Assembly (NCBI GenBank): GCA_007844125.1
Contig: CM017556.1
Span: 84,550,864-84,614,863, forward strand
Direction: 5' to 3'
Length of the DNA stretch: 64,000 nt
DNA from: Sinonovacula constricta
Lineage: Eukaryota; Mollusca; Bivalvia; Cardiida; Solecurtidae
Part shown: positions 54,404 through 63,715 of the stretch, piece by piece
Position numbering within the stretch: the stretch's first letter is position 1
Layout of the letters: each line of letters begins with the position of its first letter
The notes under the pieces: model-generated
Told to the model about the DNA's origin: nothing
What the model saw: the letters and a program-made list of their open reading frames with translations, nothing else
The model's database searches: none
Position numbers and translations under genes: made by a program

Positions 54404-55046
54404 GATATAGACTTTGTTACAGTAATTACCTTAGCAGGTGAAGGGATGAAGAACATACTGATTAAATGTCAGGAAATGCTGCCTGGGGAATACCCTTATA
54501 AAGAGAATAATTATTTTTCCTAGAATTAATATCACATTTCTCAATGAGTTTTGCACTGGAACCAAAATTATATATAGGAGACTTAGATTTCAGAGCTACA
54601 ACCAATCTAAAGCACCTGAATTCATGTCCCAAAATAGTGTCATTTTCTTACTTATTGACAGTCACGCTCTCAGTCTGGGCACCTGTCTGTATAGACTTCT
54701 GTCAGTCCGTCAGTCCATTCGTTTCCTTTCCTTGTCGTAATTTTTTATAGCAGTTATGTTGACTTTATTTAAATGTTGTCATCTTACAGTCTTACAGTAA
54801 AAGCATCATGTTCTTACTGACATACACTTAAAGCTGTCCTACGCCGACATTTTGCTCGGCAACCATTAAGGTCAAGGTCATATGTAGCATAGAATTTAAG
54901 GTCATTTCATCTTTGGAAGCATTCATTAACACAGAAACATGCATTGCCTGGCTGATTGACAGATGGACGAATGGACAGATAGAGAGACGAATTACACTTA
55001 ATACTCCATTCTTCAAAATTTAATGGTAGAACAAAAATGTAAAATA
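54404..55046. other. unique-looking DNA with a TCAAGGTCA site
   Basis: TCAAGGTCA at 54872-54880 and 'gacagatggacgaatggaca' at about 54957-54976 hint at a piece of the dispersed element class seen at 18957 and 61718. Boundaries are unclear. Confidence 0.35.
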
Positions 55047-55709
55047 CTGTATAACAGGTAAAGTTCGCGTGGTGATAAATTTCGCGTTTTTCGCGAACGA
55101 CCTATATTCGCGAACATTTTCAACAGCGAAAGTGTTTGACCAAGCCAAACGGTGTTCTGTCAATAGCTACCGTACTATTCACCAACCATGACATGTTTTG
55201 TATGCTGTGTGTTATTCTGAAAATAACATTTTATTTATTTTACCTTCACCATATTTATATTCCTGCCGATTGACAGGTATGTTTTCATTCATATTTGAAT
55301 TATATAAAGTAATTGTCACAGCTACCGTATCAGTTTTTAATACTTGTAGCAAACTCCTGATCGCTTAACTGATAATACTATAATTATTCACACCTTTAAC
55401 AATAGGTCACCTTTTTGCATGTTGCAGGTGTGATATAAGAGGTGTATACAAAGCCAATTACAGGTATATTTTACAGGTATTGCTTGACATAATTGGCTAC
55501 GATCTCTTGCCCTCGGGCGATATTTAGGACGTGTATATATTTCTTAAGCGGTGATCTCTAGTCAGTTGGTGATTTTTATGAACGTGTTAATATTACGACC
55601 ACCCCTAGAATTGGTTTCTCGCGAACATTTACTTACGCGAAATGTCTAAAAGTGTCTAAAATGATAAAATCGCGAACTTTTTGATGCGCAAAAATAAAGT
55701 GTTATACAG
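55047..55709. mobile_element. TA-flanked MITE, CGCG-rich (663 bp)
   Basis: CTGTATAACA at the left (55047-55056) and TGTTATACAG at the right (55700-55709) are inverted, each flanked by TA. Subterminal regions contain TTCGCG and CGCGAA several times (for example 'aatttcgcgtttttcgcg' on the left; 'ctcgcgaacattt' and 'atcgcgaacttt' on the right). The interior is non-coding. TA flanks suggest a Tc1/mariner-like non-autonomous element, by inference. Confidence 0.8.
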
Positions 55710-56036
55710 TAGTTGCTATTAAGTACCATGTTAAGGAGGGAAATATTTTATGCTCTTCATAGTTTTTCAAATGGAGAGGGAATGGGGAATTAAAATGTAA
55801 GAAAGTTGCTATCAGGTATGATGTTTTAGAGTGGGGGGTTCCAGACTGATTGAGTTCAATATGGCATCACAGACAGTTGAATGTGTTTGGATTCCACCTG
55901 AATTGTTTACATTGTCATTTGTCTGGATCTCTTCAGTGGCTTGTGATTCCCTGTAACTGCTTTAAGATCTGGCAATTATCACATGGACTGGTCCTTTATA
56001 GTATTAAAATAAAATATTTATTAGTTATTAGTCTTT
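55710..56036. other. unique-looking DNA
   Basis: Part of 55850-55990 ('gtttacattgtcatttgtct', 'ggcttgtgattccctgtaac', 'cacatggactggtcc') is the reverse complement of a block at about 28030-28155 ('cagtccatgtgataattg', 'gggaatcacaagccactgaa', 'gacaatgacaatgtaaac'), so it is a dispersed repeat present twice. Family unknown. Confidence 0.55.
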
Positions 56037-56243
56037 TAACTCCTCCGCCCCTCACCACATGGTTTCATGTCCTGGCAGGGATGAGAACATTCATATGGAA
56101 AGGTTTCCAGTTACGATGCAGTGAGCCTGGTATTTTACCCAGACACAGTCTGGGTTTTTCCTCCACCAATAACTAACTGGATGTCTACAATATAACCATA
56201 ATTGTGTTGGTGTGATGTAACAAAAAAAAACAAGAACAAAACA
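56037..56243 (+). mobile_element. SINE family A2, head missing
   Basis: 'aactcctccgcccctcacca', a degenerate B box 'ggtttcatgtcctgg', 'acattcatatggaaaggttt', 'cctccaccaataactaactg' and the tail 'ttgtgttggtgtgatgtaac'. Confidence 0.88.
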
Positions 56244-56261
56244 ATTTTACAGTAAAAATAA

Positions 56262-56860
56262 ATCTATTGTCTGACAAATACCATTTTTATATAAAAATAT
56301 ATTATGTATAGAGTAATGCCATAAAAATATGACTGGCCGCAATAGCTCAATTGGTAGAGCGTTGGCTTGTGAATCGGGAGGTCGTGGGTTTAAACCCCGG
56401 CCAGGTCAAACCAAAGACTTTAAAGTTGGTAGTAATGGCATCCCTCCTAACGCTGGAGGCTAAAAGGGACAGCATTATGCCTGACTTGTCGGTCTCAGTA
56501 TAATAGAGCGGCCGGATTCAGTCCCTGGACACCTCATAAGTGCCTCTGTGCTATAATGATAAATGTCGCTGCATAGTAACAGCAAAAATGCTGGCAAATC
56601 CCATTCCATCCCATTAAAATATGTCAGCTGATGACTTGACAAATACAACTTTATATAAGCAGATATGTGAGGTATGGAATTAAACCATTAAAATGCATCA
56701 GCATTGACCTTGACAAATACCAGTTTTGTATGAACAGATGTGTGAGGTATGAAATTATACCATAGAAATCTGTCATCTGTTGCCCTAGTAATAACCAGTT
56801 CTATATGAACATATGTATGAGGTATAAATTATACCATAAAATTGTATGAGCTACTGCTCT
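56262..56860. repeat. diverged tandem repeat of about 73 bp, interrupted by a SINE
   Basis: Units contain 'gacaaataccagttttgtat', 'gaacagatgtgtgaggtatg' and 'aaattataccata'. 'gaggtat' occurs at about 56669, 56742 and 56818. A further partial unit lies left of the SINE (56262-56331, 'ctgacaaataccatttttat' ... 'gccataaaaatatg'). Confidence 0.75.
56332..56615 (+). mobile_element. SINE family Z, full length, 8-bp duplication
   Basis: Head 'actggccgcaatagctcaat', B box 'gtgggtttaaaccccgg', 'gactttaaagttggtagtaa', 'gcctgacttgtcggtctcag', 'ggacacctcataagtgcctc' and the end 'gctggcaaatcccattcca'. AAAATATG flanks it at 56324-56331 and 56616-56623. It is inserted in a tandem repeat. Confidence 0.92.
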
Positions 56861-56969
56861 GTCCCTTGCATTTTTATATCCCCCCGAGGTGTTAGGTATG
56901 GATTAAAGGTTACAAACCTGACAATAGTTCTGCTAACATAATCAAGTGAGGTTGTTTATGTGTTTTCAG

Positions 56970-57047
56970 GTGTTCGAGGAAGCTGGTTGCTGTTACAATG
57001 GCAAAGATGGATGAAATGAAGAACTTGGTGTTCCGTTCCTCTGACAC
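56970..57047 (+). CDS. candidate coding exon, unidentified gene
   Basis: A good acceptor ('ttgtttatgtgttttcag', ending 56969) and a consensus donor ('cac|gtgagt', from 57048) bound 78 bp. One frame is open throughout: one leftover base, then CSRKLVAVT, MAKMDEMKNLVFRSSDT and two bases. If ATG at 56998-57000 is the start, this would be a first coding exon with a short 5' leader; otherwise it is an internal exon. GC is higher than in the flanks. I cannot name the protein. It is the best genic signal in the window but rests on splice motifs and one short peptide. Confidence 0.4.
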
Positions 57048-57146
57048 GTGAGTTATTTTTGTGTGTGTTTTTTTTAAATTTTTTTTTTTTTTTTTTTAAA
57101 TATCCCTTGAAGTGTCTATTGATAATTTTTGACATAGTCACATAAA
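57048..57146. other. putative intron start with T-runs
   Basis: Follows the candidate donor. Poly-T runs at 57068-57098. Confidence 0.3.
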
Positions 57147-57337
57147 TTGTTTGTTTGTTGGGTTTATTGTCTCATAAACAGTATTTCAGTTATCTTTAGA
57201 CAATGTCTCAGAGATAGCAGATATGAGTGCTGCCTTCACTTAGTTAGTTTGATTTATCATCCCACCAACAGTTTTTCATTTATATGGAGGCAAATGTCTT
57301 AGAAATAGCAGGTAAAAGTGCTGCATCCACTTTGTTT
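57147..57337 (-). mobile_element. SINE family Y tail, duplicated in tandem
   Basis: Two minus-oriented tail segments follow each other: 'ttgggtttattgtctcataa' ... 'gagtgctgccttcact' (57147-57240) and 'gatttatcatcccaccaaca' ... 'aagtgctgcatccact' (about 57245-57337). The spacing is about 91 bp. No head or body. Confidence 0.85.
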
Positions 57338-57453
57338 GTTTGAACCTTTGGCCTCCCTTACCTGAAGTTGACTCTATTGATTGTGCTACATATATTAAAT
57401 AGACTGTATTATGTTTTGTTTAATTTCACATGTTACTGTTCAACAAATATATG

Positions 57454-57698
57454 AGAGCCCTCGTGGTGGAACTGTTAAGAATCACTGAACTCCTCAGTCC
57501 GCCACTGAGTATTGTAGGTACGAGTCCCGGTTGGGCAAGAACAATTATTGGAGATGTTTCCCAGCTAACTTGCAGTGTGCTGGAGGTTCTACCCAGACTC
57601 AAGTCTGGAGTCTTCCTCCACCAATAATTGGCTGGATGTTGCCAACATGACCATAATTGTGTCAGTGCGATGTAACAGAAAAGCAAAACAAATAAAAC
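57454..57698 (+). mobile_element. SINE family A2, full length, 10-bp duplication
   Basis: Head 'agagccctcgtggtggaact', B box 'ggtacgagtcccgg', 'ttgcagtgtgctggaggttc', 'ctcaagtctggagtcttcct', 'ccataattgtgtcagtgcga' and an A-rich tail. Perfect CAAATATATG at 57444-57453 and 57699-57708. Confidence 0.95.
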
Positions 57699-57708
57699 CA
57701 AATATATG

Positions 57709-58000
57709 TAGGTAAGCATGTACTGTGATTGTAAGTGCTATTTGTCTGCGCTGTACATTATGACACTGTCTAGATCTGGATGAAAGTCTGTAGAGGTTTG
57801 ACCTGCCTGGTGAAAAGAAATCACATTTAATTCCGCCAAGAAGTTTTTGGAGTGGAATCAATATTTGCGGCTGGATGGCAGACAGATCGGTCCAAGTGGG
57901 TTTATCTTCTATCTTAAGATTGTGATTTAATATGATGGATTTGACTGTTGGTCGCATTGTCTGCAGCAGTACTATATCAATTTAGACCTGTACTTTTATT
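57709..58000. other. unique, slightly GC-richer segment near the candidate exon
   Basis: At about 57840-57920 more than one plus frame is open; one reads KKFLEWNQYLRLDGRQIGPS. A minus frame of 122 codons also overlaps (57589-57957), so no frame is preferred. No clean acceptor and donor pair was found. It could hold an exon of the same gene as 56970-57047. Confidence 0.25.
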
Positions 58001-58332
58001 GTACTGTTATACCAAGGAATATATCTACTGTAAGATATCATCTTCTTGAGTTGTTTGAACTCTGTCTGTACTTTACTATAACGTGAATGTTTCCTTTTAT
58101 GATATTTAACCATTTTGGTCGTTTTTGACAAGCTTTGACAAGCGTTATGTGTAAAAAACAACAGCTTATTCTTCTTCCTACAATTTTATGATATGTCTAC
58201 ATAAAACTGCTTCATCTCAACTTTTTTTTATATATTCATCAACTTTATGACTTAAAACCTTTTTAAAAATTGTTTATGTATATATATAATATATATATAT
58301 ATCTATCTAATCAGTTGCATTTATGCAAGTAA
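58001..58332. other. AT-rich DNA with a short (ta)n
   Basis: (ta)n at about 58279-58303. Nothing else recognised. Confidence 0.35.
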
Positions 58333-58528
58333 ATAATGGTAGAGTCACAGATTTGTTATATCTGTGACTGCTTAGCCTCTCAAAGCAAAGGACTTAATGC
58401 AGGAATTTCTTCCAGCCTGTGGTTCTACCCAGTCATATTTGCCTGGGTTCTTTCTCCACCAAAATAGCTGGACGTTGCTATAATGACCATTATAGTCCCT
58501 GCAATGTATTTTGAAAAAAACTAAACAA
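58333..58528 (+). mobile_element. SINE family A1 with a B-box deletion
   Basis: 'aatggtagagtcacagattt', 'gtgactgcttagcctctcaa', then directly 'agcaaaggacttaatgcagg', so the B-box segment between them is gone. It continues with 'cagcctgtggttctacccag', 'ccaaaatagctggacgttgc' and 'gtccctgcaatgtatttt'. Confidence 0.88.
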
Positions 58529-59154
58529 GTCAATAAAGCATAATTATGCTATGTTGTGTTTTTTTTTATGTGTAAAGATATGTTAGACAGACCTATATTT
58601 GGACAAAATGTTTAGTAGCAGAGACATTGTAAGAAATAAGTCAGCTATATAATATATCAGTCAGAAGCTCTAACCCCATATCAAGTGGCCTACAATCACA
58701 TAAGCAGCAAGTTTGTCCATGCTTAGTATATTTGTCAAGAGCCATTGACTAACGTAACATGGTCAACTAAGACTTTTCACCCCTGGGTCAACAGTAACTT
58801 AATAAAGTGCCAGACCATAATCTGTTTATCTTAGCTGTTAGCACCCAGCTGCTTTACATGGAACTGTAATTACCCCCACGTCAGGTATGTTTGTTAGTTA
58901 CTCGTACTAAAAACTTGGATTTTGGCTTATACCACTAACTACATGTATACAAATTGTGACAGTCGTGTTTCTAGAGACTGAGCTGCAAATACTGCAAATT
59001 CAAAGTCCAAGGTTATAAAGCTTTAAGATTGAGTCCCTGAGATCATTCTCAAGCATCTGATTGGTCAGATTTTGGTTCAAATTTAAAATCTGACCAATTG
59101 GATGCCTGAGGTTATTATAAGATTCAAGCTTAAAGTTGTATCATTTTTTACCCT
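58529..59154. other. unique-looking DNA
   Basis: Includes an inverted pair at about 59045-59115 ('ctgattggtcagattttggt' and 'aaaatctgaccaattggatg'). No gene recognised. Confidence 0.35.
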
Positions 59155-59400
59155 TATTAGAGGCTACCAGCAGGAGCTGGTTGATCAAGATTATTCAGAA
59201 ATCCTGATGCTTAGACGGTTAAGGTACATGTAAAAAAATGTTTTTGTGACTGGCCACTTATATACCCCAGTAGGTCAGTTATTCAAATAATTACTTTTCA
59301 CTTTACCTGCTCAGCACAAAATTTGGTCAGGCTTTGATAAATAGTGTAGATCCAGATTATCCAGCTTCCTATGGCAGGTGATCGATCCAAATTTTGACTT
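59155..59400. repeat. two fold-back repeats
   Basis: 'ctaccagcaggagctggttg' (about 59164-59183) and 'aatagtgtagatccagatta' ... 'ggcaggtgatcgatcc' (59340-59390) are two copies of the fold-back family separated by about 130 bp of unique sequence. Confidence 0.55.
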
Positions 59401-59756
59401 TTGCTAAACTATCTTTAGGAATTTTTTATACATTTTTATGAAGTTGTTAACAAATAAGATTTTACTTTGAGTCTTAAGCAAACTAAGAATGTAAAGGGGC
59501 TATGACGGCCCCACCTAATGTTAACAAGCACTTTGTCCAATTCTTCTAATTGGTGATTATTGGTGTTAACAAAGTGCTACCATATTTAGGCTATGTTGAG
59601 GTTCTTTAAGAATTGTATAATTATATCTTGTTCAAAGATTATTTTGTTTGTCTTATTGATCGAATGCTATAACATTGTGAATCAACCCCTTCGGAACATA
59701 CTAAATGTTATTTTTAGTAAGAAGGTATAAATATTTTGTCCTGTTTTTGATATACA
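59401..59756. other. AT-rich unique-looking DNA
   Basis: No recognised feature. Confidence 0.3.
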
Positions 59757-59992
59757 TCATAGCAACAATACTATGGCTATTTTAATGACATCCAGCCATT
59801 TTGGTGGAGTAAGAACCCAGAAATGTGTTTGGGTAGAACCACTGGCAACCCGAAGATTAATTAAAAAACCTTCTCAAATTAAGTGTCTCACTTGCAGAGG
59901 GATTTGAAGGGACTTGAACCCACCAGTGAGAGTCAAAGGAGTCAGAGGAGTTACAAATTATCTACTCTATCCCTCATCCACAGGCGCCCTCT
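59757..59992 (-). mobile_element. SINE family A1, near full length
   Basis: Minus-oriented: 'ttttaatgacatccagccat', 'gtgtttgggtagaaccactg', B box region 'gggacttgaacccacc', 'ggagtcagaggagttacaaa' and a head end 'ccctcatccacaggcgccc'. No clear flanking duplication was found. Confidence 0.9.
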
Positions 59993-60635
59993 GAGAAGGC
60001 GTAAATGTTTTTGTTCAATGTGAAATTTAAGCAATTAAAGTGTTGTTTTAAAATAAATCAAAGATCAGTCTGACAAATAAGTCAGCAGTAAATCATTTTT
60101 TTTTACAAACCATCCATAATGAATGTATTTAAAAAAAAAAGGAACATATTTGACATAATTATAATAATAAATAAGACATTAATAAATAAAATGTATTAAA
60201 TTTATAAATGAAATGCATAAATCTTTCTGAAAGTTCCAGTTGTGAATATAAAACTGAATTAATATTATTTCATCAAAATTGTATCTTCAACTGCCACTAA
60301 CTGGTGTTTTGGTGCGGGTTATTCTGGACATTTTATTTGATCATCGCATTCTTCAGTCATTAAATTGATCTGCGTTAATTATATTTCGGCATTATGTGAG
60401 GTCATACTACTAGACTATAGACAATGGATGTCACCTGATCTATTATCTAATAATAGAACAGAAGGTATGCACCTTTTGAAGCGAATGAATACAAACATAT
60501 AGATTTCCAATGACGAAGAATTCCATTCATGTTTTGGTATGTACTGCCCCTAGTCAGTAATATGTTTAAAAACTGTTTACATCATGGCCTATTAAAGCGT
60601 TGAAAGTTCAGGCAGTTATTGTTCCTTTATTGTGT
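59993..60635. other. AT-rich unique-looking DNA
   Basis: No recognised feature. Confidence 0.35.
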
Positions 60636-60927
60636 CTATTTAAAAGGGTCTTTCTCTGTTTTTGTGCCAGGAAGAACAAGTTCATCAGCTTGTTTGATGT
60701 ATAGCCATTTGTATTGATGCATGACGGATATGACGCAGTCTGTGTGAAGCAAGTACTTCTGAAGTAGCCCATCTTGGCATGGTCCAAACACTTGCAGGGA
60801 TAATGGCCCTGTCAAAGCACACACAGATGTATTGGTTCTTGTCACAGTTGTGTTGGTTCATGTCATGGTGTATGTTGGTTCTGGCAATTCGGTTCCTGCT
60901 GCCTCCCAGCACAGTGTCTCCAAGCAA
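60636..60927 (-). other. GC-richer segment with overlapping open frames
   Basis: Two minus frames (60636-60845 and 60685-60927) and a plus frame (60779-61030) overlap. On the minus strand 'tctgtgtgtgctttgacag' (ending about 60811) looks like a splice acceptor, and AATAAA follows about 10 bp after the stop near 60636. After the acceptor one frame reads GHYPCKCLDHAKMGYFRSTC, another CQDGLLQKYLLHTDCVISVM. I cannot choose between them or name a product. A terminal exon or a pseudogene are both possible. Confidence 0.25.
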
Positions 60928-61001
60928 GCTGGGAAATGTAAATATTGGTGGTCATAGGAAGTTGAACAAGTTGGGAAAATGTTCTTATAATTGCCCTTTA
61001 A

Positions 61002-61511
61002 AGGCAGTATCCGACAGTTTGCCTATATAAAATTCATGTAATAATACCTTACCACTGCTTTGGGGAATTATGGCATAAATTCTGCATGAACTCATACTTA
61101 AGTATAAGTAAAGATGGTTTTGAACACCGACTATATTGTTAGGCAGTACATTTATCTCTATGAGAACATAGCATATAAACATATAAAAAAATCAACCATT
61201 CAAAATCTATAAATAATCGCTATAGTGATCTCTGCTAAAAATACATATCGATGTCAGAGCTAATTACCCGGCTGACGATATAACGTAATCTCAAAAGTGA
61301 AGTTTCTTGTGGTTAGCTAAAAAAAGCTGTCTCTGTAGCATAGCTCAGATAGGAAACATCTGTTTGCAATGAGAAATGGGGATTTATGTTTCACTGTTCA
61401 CACTGATATAGAGCATCAATGGGCAGCATTTTGCAGGATCTTCTCAGGCAACAAAGACATTTTTGGTTGTTTGAAAAAAATTATTTTTGTCAAAACTGTT
61501 GGTTACCACCT
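61002..61511 (-). mobile_element. TTAA MITE family P, full length (510 bp)
   Basis: TTAA at 60998-61001 and 61512-61515. Ends 'aggcagtatccgacagtttg' and 'aaaactgttggttaccacct'. Shares 'gaacaccgactatattgtta', 'ctctgctaaaaatacatatc' and 'ctctgtagcatagctcagat' with the family. Orientation opposite to 53899. Confidence 0.93.
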
Positions 61512-61717
61512 TTAAGGGTAAAATTCAATATTCACTTGTTAGTTTAAACATCTTTTTGTAAGATAATATCAAGCAACATGACACATGAAAAGTATGTTAT
61601 TACTACATGAAGACTGGTAAAAAAGTTTATCCAAAACATATTTACACATTTAGGATACAATAATAAAACAGCTGATTGACATCACTTTGGTGACTTTATA
61701 ACTGTGTTAGCATAATT

Positions 61718-62480
61718 ATGCTCCCTGAATGAAAATTCCTGGGAGCATATAGTCTCCGTCCGTCCCGCATTTGTGTCTGGCCCATAACTTTGTTATTTGA
61801 AGTTTCATTTTATAATTATTTGACAGAAATGATCATCACATCAAGAGGGCGTGTTGCACACAAGATTTGGGCTGCTACCTTGAAGGTCAAGGTCACAGAA
61901 TGACCTTGAAACAAAATCATGTCTTGTTCATAACTTTTTTATTTATAGTTGGATTTTAAAATTATTTCACAGAAATAATTACTATATCAAGAAGACTTGT
62001 TGCAAGCAAAATTATGGTTGCTACCTTGAAGGTCAAGGTCACAGTGAGACCTTGAAGCAAAATTATGTCCGGTCCATAACTTTGTTATTTGCATTCACAT
62101 TATACAACCATTTCACAAAAAATTATCATGATATCAAGACAAATTGTCGCACACGAAGTTTGGGTCACTACCTTAAAGGTCAAGATCACAGTTTGACCTT
62201 GAATCAAAATTGTGTCCAGCCAATACATTTTTTAGTCTATCAGTCTACCTTATTAAATACATGCACAATACACAATGAATTGTATTTCTTTGCCATTGTC
62301 ATTATGACCAGTTCCATTGTTCCCCAAGTTAACTCAATGGTTGAAATAGCCATTCCCTTTAACCTTCATAGGTACAGGTTTGATTATGTCTGATTTTATA
62401 GCACTACTCCATTTACAAAATTCACTTTCATAGTTATACAACAAACTGTTTTTGTGACAAAATACCCAATCAGGGAGCAT
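61718..62480. mobile_element. TIR-ended dispersed element with inverted AGGTCA motifs
   Basis: Left ATGCTCCCTGA (61718-61728) and right TCAGGGAGCAT (62470-62480) are exact inverted ends. The left end is also a hairpin (ATGCTCCC...GGGAGCAT, 61718-61748) followed by 'gtctccgtccgtcccgc'. Three units follow, each with 'cataacttt.ttattt', 'atatcaag.....cttgttgca', and TCAAGGTCA then TGACCTTGA (61887, 62033 and 62176 starts). The 113-codon frame at 62052-62393 is incidental. Non-coding. Confidence 0.8.
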
Positions 62481-63018
62481 CACCCATCTTTGCCGGTCTA
62501 CTGATTATGTTAAAAACAACATTATAAAAAAACATAAAGCAATGATAAACACAATAAATCTTGAAACTTTCAATTGTTTTTATAAGCTTCCCTCAGCTGC
62601 TAATAGCCTAAATTGACCACAGTCCAATATATTCAGTGAAATCGTCCTACATTGTCCATTTCGCACATCAAATCAATTCCAAATGGCTTTATTTGCCGCT
62701 GGCCAACAAAGCAGTCTGAGTACTGAATAACAGTCAATACTTTCTATATTCAGATTTATTCCTGGCCAATTAGGCTGTCATAAATTGCACTTTCTATTCT
62801 TTAGTAACACTTCTTTACTGTGACAGATCCCTATAATTCCATCATAAGTCTTGTCCCAGGAGCAGACACTTGGTGCTCAGCTGGGGGGCAGAAACAACAT
62901 TTATTGAATCGCTTAGCACTGATTGGTCAAGATAAATTGTTTCTTCAGACATCACTGGCTGAGCCAAATTCGAAACACTGGTTACGTTAAATCAGGCTCG
63001 TGTGACCCATACTTCTTA
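62481..63018. other. AT-rich unique-looking DNA
   Basis: No recognised feature. Confidence 0.35.
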
Positions 63019-63215
63019 TAAAACATATGGTGTATTCGAAAGTTTGGACTAAAATATTTTTCTCAAATAACCTAAAAAGTCACTGTTACCTGAAAAGATC
63101 CTGCAAAATTCTGCACATTGATGCCCTAGGTCAGTGTGAACAGTGAAACATAAATCTCCATTTTTCATTGCAAACAGGTATTTCCTATCTGTGTATGCTA
63201 TGGCAGGGGTAACTG
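63019..63215 (+). mobile_element. TTAA MITE family P, left fragment
   Basis: 'ggtgtattcgaaagtttgga', 'cctaaaaagtcactgttacc', 'ctgcaaaattctgcacattg' and 'gcaaacaggtatttcctatc' match the left half of the 53899 copy. The flanking TTAA is lost and the right half is absent. Confidence 0.8.
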
Positions 63216-63465
63216 CCCTGTAAAGGCATGTCTGGGACCACTGTGTAGAGATTGTGTCAAGAACTCAGGATGGATTCACGGGTCAAGTCAACTAAGACAA
63301 AGCATCCCCTTGAGCCTGATTAGCTCCCCAGTGGTGGAGGAGAGATTGATCTTGGTCATTAAATGCTTGTCCAAGTCTAACAATGTCACACCTAACACTT
63401 TCATTAAGCGGATCCCCCTTTTTTATTAGTCCATAATATTATATACTTTTATATGCTTTTAAAGG
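63216..63465. other. unique-looking DNA
   Basis: No recognised feature. Confidence 0.3.
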
Positions 63466-63715
63466 TTGTTTAGTTTATTGGGTTTATCGTCCACCAACAG
63501 TATTTCAGTTGTCAGGAGACTGAATATAGTGCTGCCTTCACTATGTATAGCCTGCTGTGAACACCTGGCATGATACCACACCCAGTCGCATTATCCTGAC
63601 ACTGGGCCAACCAGTCAGGGAACTACCCTTATATTTGCTTGAGTGTTAGCTATACCATTACCATAATCGAACCCAGGGGGCCTCCCGTACCTGGAGCTGA
63701 TGCTTTACCCATAAC
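63466..63715 (-). mobile_element. SINE family Y, with internal deletions
   Basis: Minus-oriented: tail 'tttattgggtttatcgtcca', 'gtgctgccttcactatgtat', 'tggcatgataccacacccag', 'gaactacccttatatttgct', and a head with 'gggcctcccgtacctggagc'. Short segments in the tail and before the B box are missing. Confidence 0.9.

Noticed and set aside
57589..57957. 122-codon minus-strand frame
   Set aside because: Overlaps the tail of a full-length A2 SINE and its target duplication; only the distal half is unique, and plus frames there look at least as plausible.
62052..62393. 113-codon plus-strand frame
   Set aside because: Lies across the non-coding 61718 element and its right end, with no motif or splice context.
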